DNA from: Micromonospora rhizosphaerae
GTDB taxonomy: Bacteria > Actinomycetota > Actinomycetes > Mycobacteriales > Micromonosporaceae
Assembly: GCF_900091465.1 (NCBI RefSeq)
Contig: NZ_FMHV01000002.1
Coordinates: forward strand, 2,852,001-2,916,000
DNA length: 64,000 nt
Direction: 5' to 3'
The notes under the pieces were generated by a model that was not told the DNA's origin, searched no databases, and worked only from the letters and a program-made list of their open reading frames with translations. Position numbers and translations under genes: made by a program. Positions 15,223 to 23,790 of the stretch are shown here, one piece after another (the stretch's first letter is position 1; each line of letters begins with the position of its first letter).

Positions 15223-16424
15223 CGAGCGCCCCGACCACCCGCCCTGCCCGGACCTCGGTGCCGGCGAGCCGACTGCCCTCGCTGACCGGGCTGCGCTGGA
15301 TCGCCGCCCTGCTGGTCTTCGGTTTCCACGCCGCCACCATGCGGATCGTCGCCGAGCCCGACTACAAGGCGGTCGTGGACCGGCTGTTCGCCCTCGGCCT
15401 GTCCGGCGTGGAATTCTTCTTCATCCTCAGTGGATTCGTCCTGGTCTGGTCGTACCGGTCGGGCGAGCGCCGACGGACCTTCCTGCGCCGACGGCTGGCC
15501 AAGATCTACCCGAACCACCTGCTGATGTGGGCGGTGGTGCTGCTCGTCGGGCTCTGGTTCGCCGACCCGGTGAACCTCTGGGCGGCGCTCGGCAACCTCT
15601 TCCTGGTCCAGGCCTGGAACCCCACTCCCGGCTACTTCTACAGCGTCAACACGGTGAGCTGGTCGCTCTCCTGTGAGCTGTTCTTCTACCTGTGCCTGCC
15701 CTTCGCGCTGCCGGTGCTGCGCCGGCTGCGGCCCGCCACGCTCTGGACGGTGGTGGTCGCCGCGCCGCTGCTGATCGTGGCGCTCTGGCCGGCCCAGCAC
15801 CTGGTCCCCGAGGAGAGCCGCTGGTGGTTCACCCAGATCTTCCCGCTCGTGCGGTCGCTGGAGTTCTGGATGGGGGTGGCCGCGGCCGAGCTCATGCGTC
15901 GGGGCCGCTGGCGGGGGCCGGGCCTGACCGCGGCCAGCCTGATCTTCGTCGCCACCTGGGTGGTGGCCGCGCAGTGGATCCGGGCGGAGCTCTGGGCGGG
16001 TCTGCTGGCGGTGGCGTACCTCCTGGTCATCACGGCCGCGGCGGACGCCGACGTGCGTGGCCGGCGGACGCCGTGGCGGTCGCGCCCGATGGTCTGGCTC
16101 GGTGAGGTCTCCTTCGCGTTCTACCTGGTGCACGTCTTCGTGATGGTCACCGTGTTGCGGCTGACCGGCCACCGCGGCGTCGGGCTGCCCGGTTGGTGGG
16201 GCCCGCTCGCCGTGCTCGGCTTCCTGCTGGTGAACCTGCTGCTCGCCGCGGCCATGCACCGGTACGTCGAGACGCCGATGATGCGCCGGCTGGGACCGCC
16301 TCGCCGGGCCGGCGAGCGGACACCGCCGATCCTGCCGTCGCAACGGACGCCGTCCGGACCGGTCGGTGAGCGCGACGGCGCGGCCCGGCCGATCGAGTAC
16401 GCCGGACGGCGCGATCGGGCCTGA
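15219..16424 (+). CDS. acyltransferase family 3 membrane protein
   Basis: 401 aa with about ten transmembrane spans. It starts with SLTGLRWIAALLVFGFHAAT, which carries the N-terminal Arg/His expected for the O-acyltransferase (OafA/ExoZ) fold. LVLVWSYRSGERRRTFLRRRLAKIYP follows the second span and is the usual Arg-rich cytoplasmic loop. Such enzymes O-acetylate or O-acylate surface sugars or natural products. There is no C-terminal SGNH domain; the tail from about residue 355 is charged and likely disordered. Translation is coupled to the leader ORF by ATGA. The substrate is unknown. Confidence 0.88.
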   Translation: MTSAPTTRPARTSVPASRLPSLTGLRWIAALLVFGFHAATMRIVAEPDYKAVVDRLFALGLSGVEFFFILSGFVLVWSYRSGERRRTFLRRRLAKIYPNHLLMWAVVLLVGLWFADPVNLWAALGNLFLVQAWNPTPGYFYSVNTVSWSLSCELFFYLCLPFALPVLRRLRPATLWTVVVAAPLLIVALWPAQHLVPEESRWWFTQIFPLVRSLEFWMGVAAAELMRRGRWRGPGLTAASLIFVATWVVAAQWIRAELWAGLLAVAYLLVITAAADADVRGRRTPWRSRPMVWLGEVSFAFYLVHVFVMVTVLRLTGHRGVGLPGWWGPLAVLGFLLVNLLLAAAMHRYVETPMMRRLGPPRRAGERTPPILPSQRTPSGPVGERDGAARPIEYAGRRDRA

Positions 16425-16585
16425 GCGAGCCTGGGCCGCCCCGTACCCCCCGTCAACGAACGAGGCGCCCCCGTGACGTCGGTGCCGCAGACGACTCGGC
16501 CGATGACCGTCCACGATGGTCGGTCTCCGCCGATCCCCTCGTCGCGACACGCCCGGAGGCGGTGCGGCGCGGGCGGTATCGGGGG

Positions 16586-16591
16586 TAGCGT
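16586..16591 (+). promoter_or_regulatory. -10 box, leaderless start at 16598
   Basis: TAGCGT followed by 6 nt and then GTG. The same hexamer and spacing precede glgC (62504), which supports both the promoter and the start codon. Confidence 0.5.
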
Positions 16592-16597
16592 GGACGC

Positions 16598-16996
16598 GTG
16601 CTCCCGGTCGCGCTCAGCTGTCCCTTGTGGTGGATGGCGCGCTGGACCGCCCGCATGCTCACCAGCCTGGCTGTGGCCGTCGCCTGTTCCCTCGGCGCCA
16701 CCGCGCTGCCCGTCGGCCCGGCGGCGTCCGGGCACGCCGAGCGGGCCGCCGCTGCCAGGCCGGCCGTCGCCGACGCGCCGGCCGACCACGCGTCGCCGGC
16801 CTCCCGGCTCGCCGCGCCCACGCCGCGGTCGGACGCCTCCGTCGACGTCGCCGCCACCACCGACGCGTCGGCCCCTCCGGCCGGCAGCTCCGTCCCCGCG
16901 ATCGCCCGCCCGGTCGTGGTCCCGGTCACCCGGCACCGCGCCCTCGTCGGTCTCGCCCCGGCCACCCTCGGCTCCCGCGCCCCGCCGGCCGGCTGA
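16598..16996 (+). CDS. small secreted Ala/Pro-rich protein of unknown function
   Basis: 132 aa. The start at GTG 16598 is supported by a TAGCGT box 6 nt upstream. A basic N-region (WMARWTARM) precedes a hydrophobic core (LTSLAVAVACSLGATALPVG) near residues 22-41, consistent with a signal peptide or membrane anchor. The rest is low-complexity Ala/Pro/Ser sequence (ADAPADHASPASRLAAP) without a recognised domain. The stop codon lies inside the first copy of a direct repeat (16961-17007), so the present C-terminus may have changed by repeat recombination or frameshift. No function can be given. Confidence 0.5.
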   Translation: MLPVALSCPLWWMARWTARMLTSLAVAVACSLGATALPVGPAASGHAERAAAARPAVADAPADHASPASRLAAPTPRSDASVDVAATTDASAPPAGSSVPAIARPVVVPVTRHRALVGLAPATLGSRAPPAG

Positions 16997-17048
16997 CCGA
17001 CACCGCGGCCACCCTCGGCTCCCGCGCCGGCCAGCTGACCGACACCGC
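16961..17048 (+). repeat. direct repeat spanning the 3' end of the small secreted protein gene
   Basis: Two near-identical copies, 16961-17007 (47 nt) and 17008-17048 (41 nt), share GCCACCCTCGGCTCCCGCGC and GCTGACCGACACCGC. They differ by a 6-nt indel near the middle. The first copy contains the stop codon of the upstream gene. Confidence 0.65.
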
Positions 17049-17211
17049 CGGTCGGCGGCGTCCCGGCCCTGCTGCCCGCGGCGACGGCCCGCAACTCACC
17101 ACCGACCTCACCCCGCACCCGGCCGACGGCGGCCCCGCGGCGCCCGGTCGCGCCCACCCCGTCGGGTCGTGCGGACCACTCCACCACATCCGCTTCCGTG
17201 AGGTGCCGATC

Positions 17212-17982
17212 ATGCAGACCGTTCTCTACCAGTTTCTGATCGAGGTCCCGCGGGCCGCCCTCATCTGGTCGGGCCTGCTCGTGCTGGCCGTGGCCGTGCT
17301 CGCCGGGCTGGTGGCCCGCCCGGAGCGGGAGGCTCCACCCGACGCTGAGCCCGCCCCGGCTGCGGCGGAGGAGGCACAGCTCGCCGACCTGCGCCGGTAC
17401 GCCGACGAGGTGGCGGTGGCCGCCGCCGGCGCCGCGCAGACCGCCCGTCGACGGCGGGAGCAGTGGCTGGCCGTCCAGGCGGACGTCGACCGGGCCTGGC
17501 AGGCGTACGACGAGGCCGAGGATGCCGTCCGGCGGCTCGCCGGCGCCGCCGTGCTGCCCGCTCCACGTACCCCGCGCACCCCGGCCGAGTACGCGGCCCG
17601 GGAGCGGTGGCTGCACCACGCCGCGATGGCGGCGCACTGGCGGGGCGAGTTGACGGCGCGGCAACTTGCCGACGTCTTCGCGCACCGGAACGGGTGGGAC
17701 CCGCGCCGGCATCCGGCCGAGCAGGAGATCGTCCTGGCCCGGGCGGTACGCGACGGGAGGCTGGCCGGCTATCGGGCGGCGGCCGAACGGGAGCGGCGGG
17801 CCTGGCGGGACGCCGACCTGGCCGCCGAGGCGGCCCGGGCACTGGCCGTCGAGGCGTACGCCGCGGCGCAGCGGCTGCGCCCCGGCCATGCCCCGGTACG
17901 CCGATCGGCGGCGCCGGCCCTGGCCCCGATCGCCCCGGCGGGGGCGCGGACGGCCCGCTGGCGTCCGGCGCGGGTTGGCTGA
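17212..17982 (+). CDS. membrane-anchored coiled-coil protein of unknown function
   Basis: 256 aa from ATG 17212, with GTGAGGTG upstream. One transmembrane helix (AALIWSGLLVLAVAVLAGLV, residues about 15-34) is followed by a long Ala/Glu/Arg-rich, probably helical cytoplasmic part with heptad-like spacing (LADLRRYADEVAVAAAGAAQ, then RRREQWLAVQADVDRAWQAY). Two short ordered-looking segments, ERWLHHAAMAAHWRGEL and AHRNGWDPRRHPAEQEIV, may be the conserved core. The frame is open upstream to 16516, but that part is repeat-derived and has no good start. I do not recognise a family. It may form an operon with the preceding small secreted protein. Confidence 0.7.
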   Translation: MQTVLYQFLIEVPRAALIWSGLLVLAVAVLAGLVARPEREAPPDAEPAPAAAEEAQLADLRRYADEVAVAAAGAAQTARRRREQWLAVQADVDRAWQAYDEAEDAVRRLAGAAVLPAPRTPRTPAEYAARERWLHHAAMAAHWRGELTARQLADVFAHRNGWDPRRHPAEQEIVLARAVRDGRLAGYRAAAERERRAWRDADLAAEAARALAVEAYAAAQRLRPGHAPVRRSAAPALAPIAPAGARTARWRPARVG

Positions 17983-18057
17983 ATTGTGATGTGAATCTGG
18001 TGAGCCCGGTCACGCAAACACCGAAACGGTCATCTGGATCAGGTCGGGTGATTGACC

Positions 18058-18071
18058 CCCGCAATTGCGGG
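18058..18071. repeat. 14-bp perfect palindrome downstream of 17212-17982
   Basis: CCCGCAATTGCGGG lies 76 nt after the stop codon in an unusually AT-tolerant intergenic region. It could be a weak terminator or an operator; nothing decides between them. Confidence 0.4.
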
Positions 18072-18200
18072 CCGGTCGCCACCGGATGTCCGATTGTCGC
18101 CCGGCGGTCCCGTCATAACTGCTTGTCCCATTGAGTGACGTCAGTGACGGGCTGTTCCGGTCAGAGTAATGATGTTCGAGGTTTACGCAGGTGGGGGTGC

Positions 18201-18229
18201 TTGTTTGGGGCCGTGCCCGCCGGTAGTGT
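18201..18229 (+). promoter_or_regulatory. promoter for the riboswitch-controlled C39 gene
   Basis: -35 TTGTTT (18201-18206), a 17-nt spacer and -10 TAGTGT (18224-18229) form the best-spaced housekeeping-type promoter in the window. Transcription would start near 18236, giving a 5' leader of about 400 nt that includes the riboswitch. Confidence 0.6.
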
Positions 18230-18280
18230 CTGCGCGTCCGGTGCGGTTTCCGATCGCAACAGGCGACGCCGCGCCGACCC

Positions 18281-18412
18281 GCTCAATCGTGACCATCACG
18301 AACCGGGGACCCAGTGCACGTCCGGGGTGAATCCGCGAGCCACGGCCCGCGGTAGGGCGACTTCCCGCCCGAATCCGTCAGCTAACCCGGTAGGCGGTGT
18401 CGGAAGGAGTTC
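18281..18412 (+). ncRNA. c-di-AMP riboswitch (ydaO/yuaA type)
   Basis: The conserved blocks of this riboswitch class are visible in order: ACCGGGGACCCA (18302 on), GGGGTGAATCCG (18324 on), and GCCCGAATCCGTCAGCTAAC followed by CCGGTAGGC (from 18367), with the closing GGAAGGA. In actinobacteria such elements sit before cell-wall hydrolase and resuscitation-factor genes and usually switch expression off when c-di-AMP is high. Here the element precedes a secreted C39-fold protein, with about 220 nt between riboswitch and start codon. The exact 5' limit is approximate. Confidence 0.88.
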
Positions 18413-18636
18413 CATCTCGTGCAGCCTGGTCCCGCCCCTCGGTCGTCCCCCCGCCTCCACGGCGCCGCGGTGCCGTCGCTCGCCCGCTCGGCGAGCTGAT
18501 TCCGGCACCCGCCCCGATGCCCGGCTGACCGGGCGCCCCCGTTCCCCGCGGCCCACCCCCGCCCACGACCATCGTCGCGCGTGAGCTTCTCCGCGCGCCG
18601 GGCCGGCGTGTGCCGCTCCAGCTCGTGGAGGATCAC

Positions 18637-19452
18637 GTGAAGCACCGCCGTAAGCAGCAGTTGCGCGCTCTCGCCGCCAAGCGCCCCTACCAGATCGTCG
18701 CCGGCTCCGCCGCCGCGCTCGTGCTGGCCTCCGGCGCCGGCGCCCTGCTCGCCCATTCCGACGACGCACCCGTCCGCCAGGAGAGCGCCGCCGCCGTGGC
18801 CGAGCTGGCCCCCCGGCTGGGTGACGTCGCCACCCGCGGCCAGGCCCGGATCGGCGCGTCCCCGTCGAGCGCCTCGCCGTCGGCGAGCGCCACCTCGGCC
18901 AAGCCCGACCCGGACCTGACCCGCAAGGCCGCGCCGAAGCCGCCGTCGACCAAGGTCCTCGACTACAACTACGAGGCGCAGACCGCCTACTGGAACTGCG
19001 GCCCGGCCGCGGTGCGCAACGCGCTCAGCGCGAGCGGCGTCGAGACCACCCAGGACGCGATGGTCGCCCCGCTGGGCGCCACCGTGAACGGCACCAACTC
19101 GGCCGAGGACACCACCCGGGGGCTCAACCAGATGGTCAAGGGGAGTCCGTACAAGACCCACGAAATCCCGGGCCAGGCCGCGACGCCGGCGCAGATGGAC
19201 CAGCTCCAGGCCGACGTCGTCAACGCGATCACCGACGGCCGCGGCGTCGTGGTGAACATCGCCGGCTCCGCCACCGACACCGACGGCGGCTGGCACTCGT
19301 TCCCGGGCGGCCACTACATCGCGGTGGTCGGCTACAAGGACGACGGCCGGACCGTGCGGATCGCCGACTCGGCCAACCCGTCGTACCCGTCGTACTGGAT
19401 CACCACCATCAACCTGGCGAACTGGGCGGCCACCCGCGGCTACTCCGCCTGA
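18637..19452 (+). CDS. secreted C39-family peptidase-like protein
   Basis: 271 aa from GTG 18637, with GGAGG 5 nt upstream; the next in-frame upstream start lacks a site. A basic N-terminus is followed by a hydrophobic export segment (QIVAGSAAALVLASGAGALL, residues 19-38) and a Ser/Ala/Pro linker. The papain-like C39 domain runs from about residue 107. Its candidate Cys is C121 in AYWNCGPAAVRNAL, His lies in GGHYIAVVGY, and the third position is in RIADSANP. Such proteins cleave peptides or peptidoglycan cross-bridges outside the membrane. The c-di-AMP riboswitch upstream ties it to osmotic or wall homeostasis. The substrate is unknown. Confidence 0.88.
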   Translation: MKHRRKQQLRALAAKRPYQIVAGSAAALVLASGAGALLAHSDDAPVRQESAAAVAELAPRLGDVATRGQARIGASPSSASPSASATSAKPDPDLTRKAAPKPPSTKVLDYNYEAQTAYWNCGPAAVRNALSASGVETTQDAMVAPLGATVNGTNSAEDTTRGLNQMVKGSPYKTHEIPGQAATPAQMDQLQADVVNAITDGRGVVVNIAGSATDTDGGWHSFPGGHYIAVVGYKDDGRTVRIADSANPSYPSYWITTINLANWAATRGYSA

Positions 19453-19466
19453 TCACCTGCACTGAC

Positions 19467-19504
19467 CGTCGGGCGCCGGCTCCATCGGGAGCCGGCGCCC
19501 GACG
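19467..19504 (+). terminator. terminator hairpin after the C39 gene
   Basis: A 17-bp perfect GC-rich stem with the tetraloop ATCG starts 14 nt after the stop codon. Confidence 0.8.
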
Positions 19505-19569
19505 TCGTTGCGGGCCCAACGCCGTCCGCGCTCTCGCGGATGATGTCCGACCGATGGCAGACTGCGGCC

Positions 19570-20322
19570 ATGGCCGATGAGACGGGTACCCGCCACCTGT
19601 TGCTGCTGCACGGCATGGGCGCCACCGGCGAGGTGTGGCTGCCCTGGGCGCCGCTGCTGGAGCACCGGTGGCCGGGCCGGTGGCTCGCCCCCGACCTGGC
19701 CGGCCACGGCTGGTCGCCGCCGCTGCCGGCGTACTCCTTCGAGGGCCTGGCCCGGCGGGTGGTGGCGAGCCTGGGGCCGGTCGCCGAGCGGCTCGGGCCG
19801 CGGGACCGACTCGTGGTGCTGGGGCACTCGCTCGGCGGGGTGGTGGCGCTGGCGCTGGCCGCGCGGAGCGTCGGCCTGCCGGTGGATGCCGTCGTGGGGC
19901 TCGGCATCAAGGCCGTCTGGTCGCCCGCCGAGCTCGACAAGGCCCGCGAGTTGGCCGAGCGGCCCGTCACCTGGTTCGCCAGCCGGGACGAGGCCGCCCG
20001 CCGCTACCTGCGGGTCTCCGGCCTGGCCGGGCTCTTCGCACCGGACCACCCGGTGGTGGACGCCGGGCTGCGCCGAGAGGACGGCCGGTGGCGGCTGGCG
20101 ATGGACCCGGCCGCCTTCGCGGTGGGCGAGCCGCGCCTGCCGGCGCTGCTCGCCGCGACCGACGTGCCGGTGCTGCTGGCCCGGGGCGAGCACGACCCGA
20201 TGGTCACCGACGCCCAGCTCAAGGAGCTGGGCGTGCCGGTGGCGACCCTGCCCGGCCTCGGCCACAACGCCCATGTGGAGGACCCGGAGGTCGTCCTCTC
20301 CCTCCTGGACCCCTATCACTGA
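19570..20322 (+). CDS. alpha/beta-fold hydrolase
   Basis: 250 aa from ATG 19570; an in-frame ATG at 19540 is possible but adds ten unconserved residues. The fold is clear: HGMGATGEVW (oxyanion loop), PDLAGHGWS, nucleophile Ser in VVLGHSLGGVVAL (about residue 92), acid Asp in RGEHDPMV and base His in GLGHNAHVEDPE. The lid region contains TWFASRDEAARRYLRVSGLAG. It is likely a cytoplasmic esterase or lipase-like enzyme of unknown substrate. It follows the C39 terminator and stands alone, convergent with the polymer locus. Confidence 0.85.
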   Translation: MADETGTRHLLLLHGMGATGEVWLPWAPLLEHRWPGRWLAPDLAGHGWSPPLPAYSFEGLARRVVASLGPVAERLGPRDRLVVLGHSLGGVVALALAARSVGLPVDAVVGLGIKAVWSPAELDKARELAERPVTWFASRDEAARRYLRVSGLAGLFAPDHPVVDAGLRREDGRWRLAMDPAAFAVGEPRLPALLAATDVPVLLARGEHDPMVTDAQLKELGVPVATLPGLGHNAHVEDPEVVLSLLDPYH

Positions 20323-20388
20323 TCCCGGTTCGGACCAACGTCGCCATCCGAGGGCGAGGCTCGCCCTGGTGACCGTCCCCGCCGTTGA

Positions 20389-22107
20389 TCAGGCGGTGGG
20401 GGAGAGCGGTGAGCCGTCCTGAACGAGGGCGTCGGCTGCGCGGCGGGGGGCCGGTGGGTTCCAGCCCGGCTCGAGCTCCCGGCGGGCCGCGTCCAGGAAC
20501 GCCTCGGCGTACGACTCGGCGGAGAAGTCGCCGAGGTAGCGGCTCCGGGTGGCCCACCGGGCCGATGCCAACGGGTCGGTGTCGAGCAGCTCCTTCAGCA
20601 CCTCGTCCACGTTGGACATGTCCCGGCGCAGCACGTAACCCGAGCCGGCCAACGGGAACCGCTCGGCGAAGCGGTCCCCCTCGTCGCCCATGTCGGTCAC
20701 CGCGTACGGCTTGCCGGAGTAGAGGTAGTCCGAGATGACCCCGGAGACGTCCGAGATCAGCGCGTCGGAGCGGTTGACGCACTCGGTCAGGCTCAGCTCG
20801 CGGGTCGCCGCGGCGCCCCAGCGGTGCTGGCGGCCGGTCCGGGCCTGGTCCGCGGCGAGCAGCTCGGTCAGCCGGGCGAGCTGCCGCGCCGACGCCGGGT
20901 TCTGCGAGGTGTACGGGTGGGCCCGCAGGATCACCGTGGCGCCCCGGTCCAGCAGCCGGCGGATCACCGTCTCGGCCACCGGCAGCGAGCAGTAGTTGGT
21001 GTCGGCGTGGTGCCCGGTCCAGGTCGGGGTGTAGAGGACGGTGGGGTCGGTCAGTCCAAGCGCCGGCTCCCGGCGTACCTCGATCGCCTCCACCTGCGGG
21101 CGGCCGACCACCACGAACTTCTCCGCCGGGATCTCCACGCCGGCCCGGGCGTACCGCTCGATCGCGGCCGGCCCGGCCACGAAGATCCGGTCGAAGATGG
21201 CGGAGACCGGGTTCGCGCTCGGCGCCTTGTCGCTGTCGCCGTGGTGCAGCTGCACGTGGGTGAGCTGGTTGAACCGGATGCAGTGGCTGTTCTTCGCCGC
21301 GTGGTTGACGTAGAACGCCACCCGCAGGCTCGGCACCAGCGCCTCGTCCATCGTCTTCAGGGTCGGGCAGAAGACCACCGGGGCGGTGGTGGCGGCCGCG
21401 ATCGTCGGCAGGAACTCCGGCTCGCGCAGCATCACCATGAACGGCCGGCCGATCCGCTCCAGGTACGGCAGCCACATGGTGACCTGGTACTCCGACCCCG
21501 GTGGGGCGGAGAAGTAGAGCAGGAACTCGGGCTGGTGGCGGCGCAGCGCCCGACCCACCGGACCACCGCCGGCCGGCGGCCGGAACCGCCGCCGGGCCAG
21601 GTCGAGGCCGACCGCGGCGCAGCCGGCCCCGACCAGCAGGCTGGCGGCCAGCGCGAGCCAGGCCGGCAGGGCGAACGCGGCGGCGACGGCGACCGCGCCG
21701 AGGAGCACGAGCAGCGCGTCACCGAGCCGGGCGGCGACCAGCGGCGTCCAGGAGCGGACCGGCAGGTTGCCGGCGCGGATCTCCAGGGCACCCGCGTCGC
21801 GCAGCGGCCCGACCAGCAGGACCAGCCCGAGCAGGACCAGCGCGGTGGCGGCCAGCGCCGGGTCGAAGCCGTCGTCGAGCCGGCGGGCGTACCCGACCAG
21901 GATGCCCGCGGCGACCAGCACCGATTCGGCGACGCCGTCGGCGCCCGGGCGGACCCGGCGTTCCACGGCGGCGGCGGCCAGGGCGGCGACCGCGATCGCC
22001 AGCCCCCAGCCGGTCGCCCCGGTCAGCGCCACGATGAGGAAGGCCAGCACCGCCAGCCCGGTGGTCAGCGCCCGGGCCAGCAGCTTCCGGACCAGGTCAC
22101 CACTCAT
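20389..22107 (-). CDS. TagF-like CDP-polyol phosphotransferase with membrane N-terminus
   Basis: 572 aa. Residues 1-165 hold several hydrophobic spans (TGLAVLAFLIVALTGATGWG; ALLVLLGAVAVAAAFALPAWL). The rest is a CDP-glycerol:polyglycerophosphate transferase (GT-B) domain with YVNHAAKNSH, HGDSDK at 289-294, VLYTPTWTG and a DSSGV-like ALISDVSGVISDYLY. In the family, the His of HGDSDK and the paired acidic/serine loop bind the CDP-polyol. It probably transfers glycerol- or ribitol-phosphate onto a lipid-linked wall polymer on the inner membrane face. It is 31 nt downstream of the CDP-ribitol-type synthase gene, whose product would be its donor. A paralogue lies at 45697-47451. Confidence 0.88.
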   Translation of the reverse strand: MSGDLVRKLLARALTTGLAVLAFLIVALTGATGWGLAIAVAALAAAAVERRVRPGADGVAESVLVAAGILVGYARRLDDGFDPALAATALVLLGLVLLVGPLRDAGALEIRAGNLPVRSWTPLVAARLGDALLVLLGAVAVAAAFALPAWLALAASLLVGAGCAAVGLDLARRRFRPPAGGGPVGRALRRHQPEFLLYFSAPPGSEYQVTMWLPYLERIGRPFMVMLREPEFLPTIAAATTAPVVFCPTLKTMDEALVPSLRVAFYVNHAAKNSHCIRFNQLTHVQLHHGDSDKAPSANPVSAIFDRIFVAGPAAIERYARAGVEIPAEKFVVVGRPQVEAIEVRREPALGLTDPTVLYTPTWTGHHADTNYCSLPVAETVIRRLLDRGATVILRAHPYTSQNPASARQLARLTELLAADQARTGRQHRWGAAATRELSLTECVNRSDALISDVSGVISDYLYSGKPYAVTDMGDEGDRFAERFPLAGSGYVLRRDMSNVDEVLKELLDTDPLASARWATRSRYLGDFSAESYAEAFLDAARRELEPGWNPPAPRRAADALVQDGSPLSPTA

Positions 22108-22138
22108 CTCGCTCGTCCCGTCCCGCCGATCCGTCGGA

Positions 22139-23650
22139 TCAGGCCTCGATGCCGGCGGAGAGCTGCTCGGACGAATGCGCGCCCGGCTGGGCGGGCACCG
22201 CCGCGACCTGCTCGCCCGGCGTCCGTCGTACGTCGATGACCTGGCCGGTCAGCTCGGAGATCAGCACGTCCAGCGACGCCTGGGCGACCGCCTCGGCGGA
22301 GAGCAGGGTGTGCTCCGGCTCCTCGCCGAACGCCTTGGTCCGCATCGGCGTGGCGGTGCGCTCCGGGTTGATGCAGTTGACCCGTACGCCGAACTCGGCC
22401 CACTCGTCCGCGAGGGCCTGGGTCAGGTTGACCAGGGCGGCCTTGGTGGCCGAGTAGAGGGCGTACCGGGCCCGGCCCCGGGTGTACGAGCTGGAGGTGT
22501 AGAGCAGCAGCTGACCCTTGGTCTGCTGGAGATAGGGCAGCGACTGCCGGGCGACGGTGACCGGGCCGACGAAGTTGACGTGCAGGAGCCGGTCCATGGT
22601 CTCCTCGTCCATTTCGGCCAGCGCGCCCTTCTCCAGGATCCCGGCGGTGACCACCACGTGGTCGATCCGGCCGGTGGCCTCGAAGGCGGTCTTCAGTGCG
22701 GACGCCACGTCCTCGGCCCGCTCGACGTGGGTGCCGGTGGTGGACCGGCTGAACGGGAAGACCTGGGCACCGTAGCGGCGGGCCAGCTCGGCGAGGTCGT
22801 GGCCGATGCCGTAGCTGCCGCCGAAGACCACGATGGTCCGGCCGGTCAGCTCCTCGGTGTAGCTGCGGTGGTCGGTGAGCCGGGGCGCCTGCGCGGCGGC
22901 GAGCTGGAAGAGCTTGTCCGCCAGGTGCACATCGACCGGGTGGGTGACCTTGATGTTCTCGTCCGAGCCGTCGATCACCCTGATCGGCGTGCCGGGCAGG
23001 TAGCGCAGCACCACGCCGCAGTCGTCGGTGGCGGCGAAGTCGGGGTCGCCCTCGGCCCGCCGGTACGCCTCCCGGATGGTGCCGGACCGGAAGGCCTGCG
23101 GGGTCTGGCCGCGGCGCAGCGTCGCGCGCACCGGGATGTCGGTGATGCAGTCGAGCTCGTCGACCTGGATGATCGTGTCGGCCGAGGGGATGGCCACGTC
23201 GACCGCGGAGTAGGTCCAGAGCGCGTTGACGCACTCGCGCACGATGCGGGCGCTGACCAGCGGCCGCACCGCGTCGTGGAAGAGGATGTTGACGTCGCCC
23301 TCGCCGATCGCGTCCAGCGCGATCCGGGTGGTGGCGTTTCGGGTGTCGCCGCCCTCGATCACCTTGCTGACCTTGCGGAACCCGGCGTCCGCGACGATCC
23401 GCTGGGCGTCGGCGAGGTGGCCGGCGGCCATCAGCACGATGATCTCGTCGATCTCCGGCGCGGCCTCGAAGACGGCCAGGGTGTGCTCGATGATCGGCTT
23501 GCCGGCGATCTTCAGCAGCTGCTTCGGGATGCCCAGCCCGAGGCGGGTCCCGGTCCCCCCGGCGAGGATCACGGCCACCGTCCGCGAGGGGCGCCAGGGT
23601 GCCGGGCTGGCCGGCGGGGCGTCCGGTGCGGTGGTGGGGTCCTGCGTCAT
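22139..23650 (-). CDS. bifunctional cytidylyltransferase / SDR reductase (CDP-ribitol synthesis type)
   Basis: 503 aa fusion. Residues about 24-255 are an IspD/TarI-type cytidylyltransferase (VILAGGTGTRLGLGIPKQLL, FHDAVRPLVS). Residues about 270-480 are a short-chain dehydrogenase with VVFGGSYGIG (277-283 glycine motif), the catalytic Ser near 386-388, and Y399-S-A-T-K403. The order matches the Haemophilus Bcs1-type enzyme, which reduces ribulose-5-phosphate and makes CDP-ribitol. In Gram-positive TarI/TarJ the two steps are separate and the reductase belongs to a different superfamily. The product should feed the TagF-like transferases. Ribitol specificity is inferred from the family, not from residues I can point to. 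Confidence 0.88.
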   Translation of the reverse strand: MTQDPTTAPDAPPASPAPWRPSRTVAVILAGGTGTRLGLGIPKQLLKIAGKPIIEHTLAVFEAAPEIDEIIVLMAAGHLADAQRIVADAGFRKVSKVIEGGDTRNATTRIALDAIGEGDVNILFHDAVRPLVSARIVRECVNALWTYSAVDVAIPSADTIIQVDELDCITDIPVRATLRRGQTPQAFRSGTIREAYRRAEGDPDFAATDDCGVVLRYLPGTPIRVIDGSDENIKVTHPVDVHLADKLFQLAAAQAPRLTDHRSYTEELTGRTIVVFGGSYGIGHDLAELARRYGAQVFPFSRSTTGTHVERAEDVASALKTAFEATGRIDHVVVTAGILEKGALAEMDEETMDRLLHVNFVGPVTVARQSLPYLQQTKGQLLLYTSSSYTRGRARYALYSATKAALVNLTQALADEWAEFGVRVNCINPERTATPMRTKAFGEEPEHTLLSAEAVAQASLDVLISELTGQVIDVRRTPGEQVAAVPAQPGAHSSEQLSAGIEA

Positions 23651-23746
23651 TGCCGTTCCTCACTTCTGCGGGGGTTGGTGGGCTTTCGCCTGGATGACCG
23701 GGTGGTGAACTGTCGCCGGCAACCAGAAAACCTTAACGCGTACGAC

Positions 23747-23784
23747 GGAGCGCACCGACCGGGCACGTCCGGCCGGTGCGCTCC
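23747..23784 (-). terminator. terminator after the ABC exporter genes
   Basis: An 11-bp perfect stem, GGAGCGCACCG and its complement, encloses a partly self-pairing 16-nt loop. It begins 7 nt after the ATPase gene stop (minus strand). Confidence 0.65.
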
Positions 23785-23790
23785 ACCAAG

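Noticed and set aside
16516..17211. Extending the coiled-coil protein upstream to 16516
   Set aside because: The extra reading covers the direct repeats and the opposite-frame secreted protein, and has no ribosome site. ATG 17212 has one and starts directly before the membrane helix.
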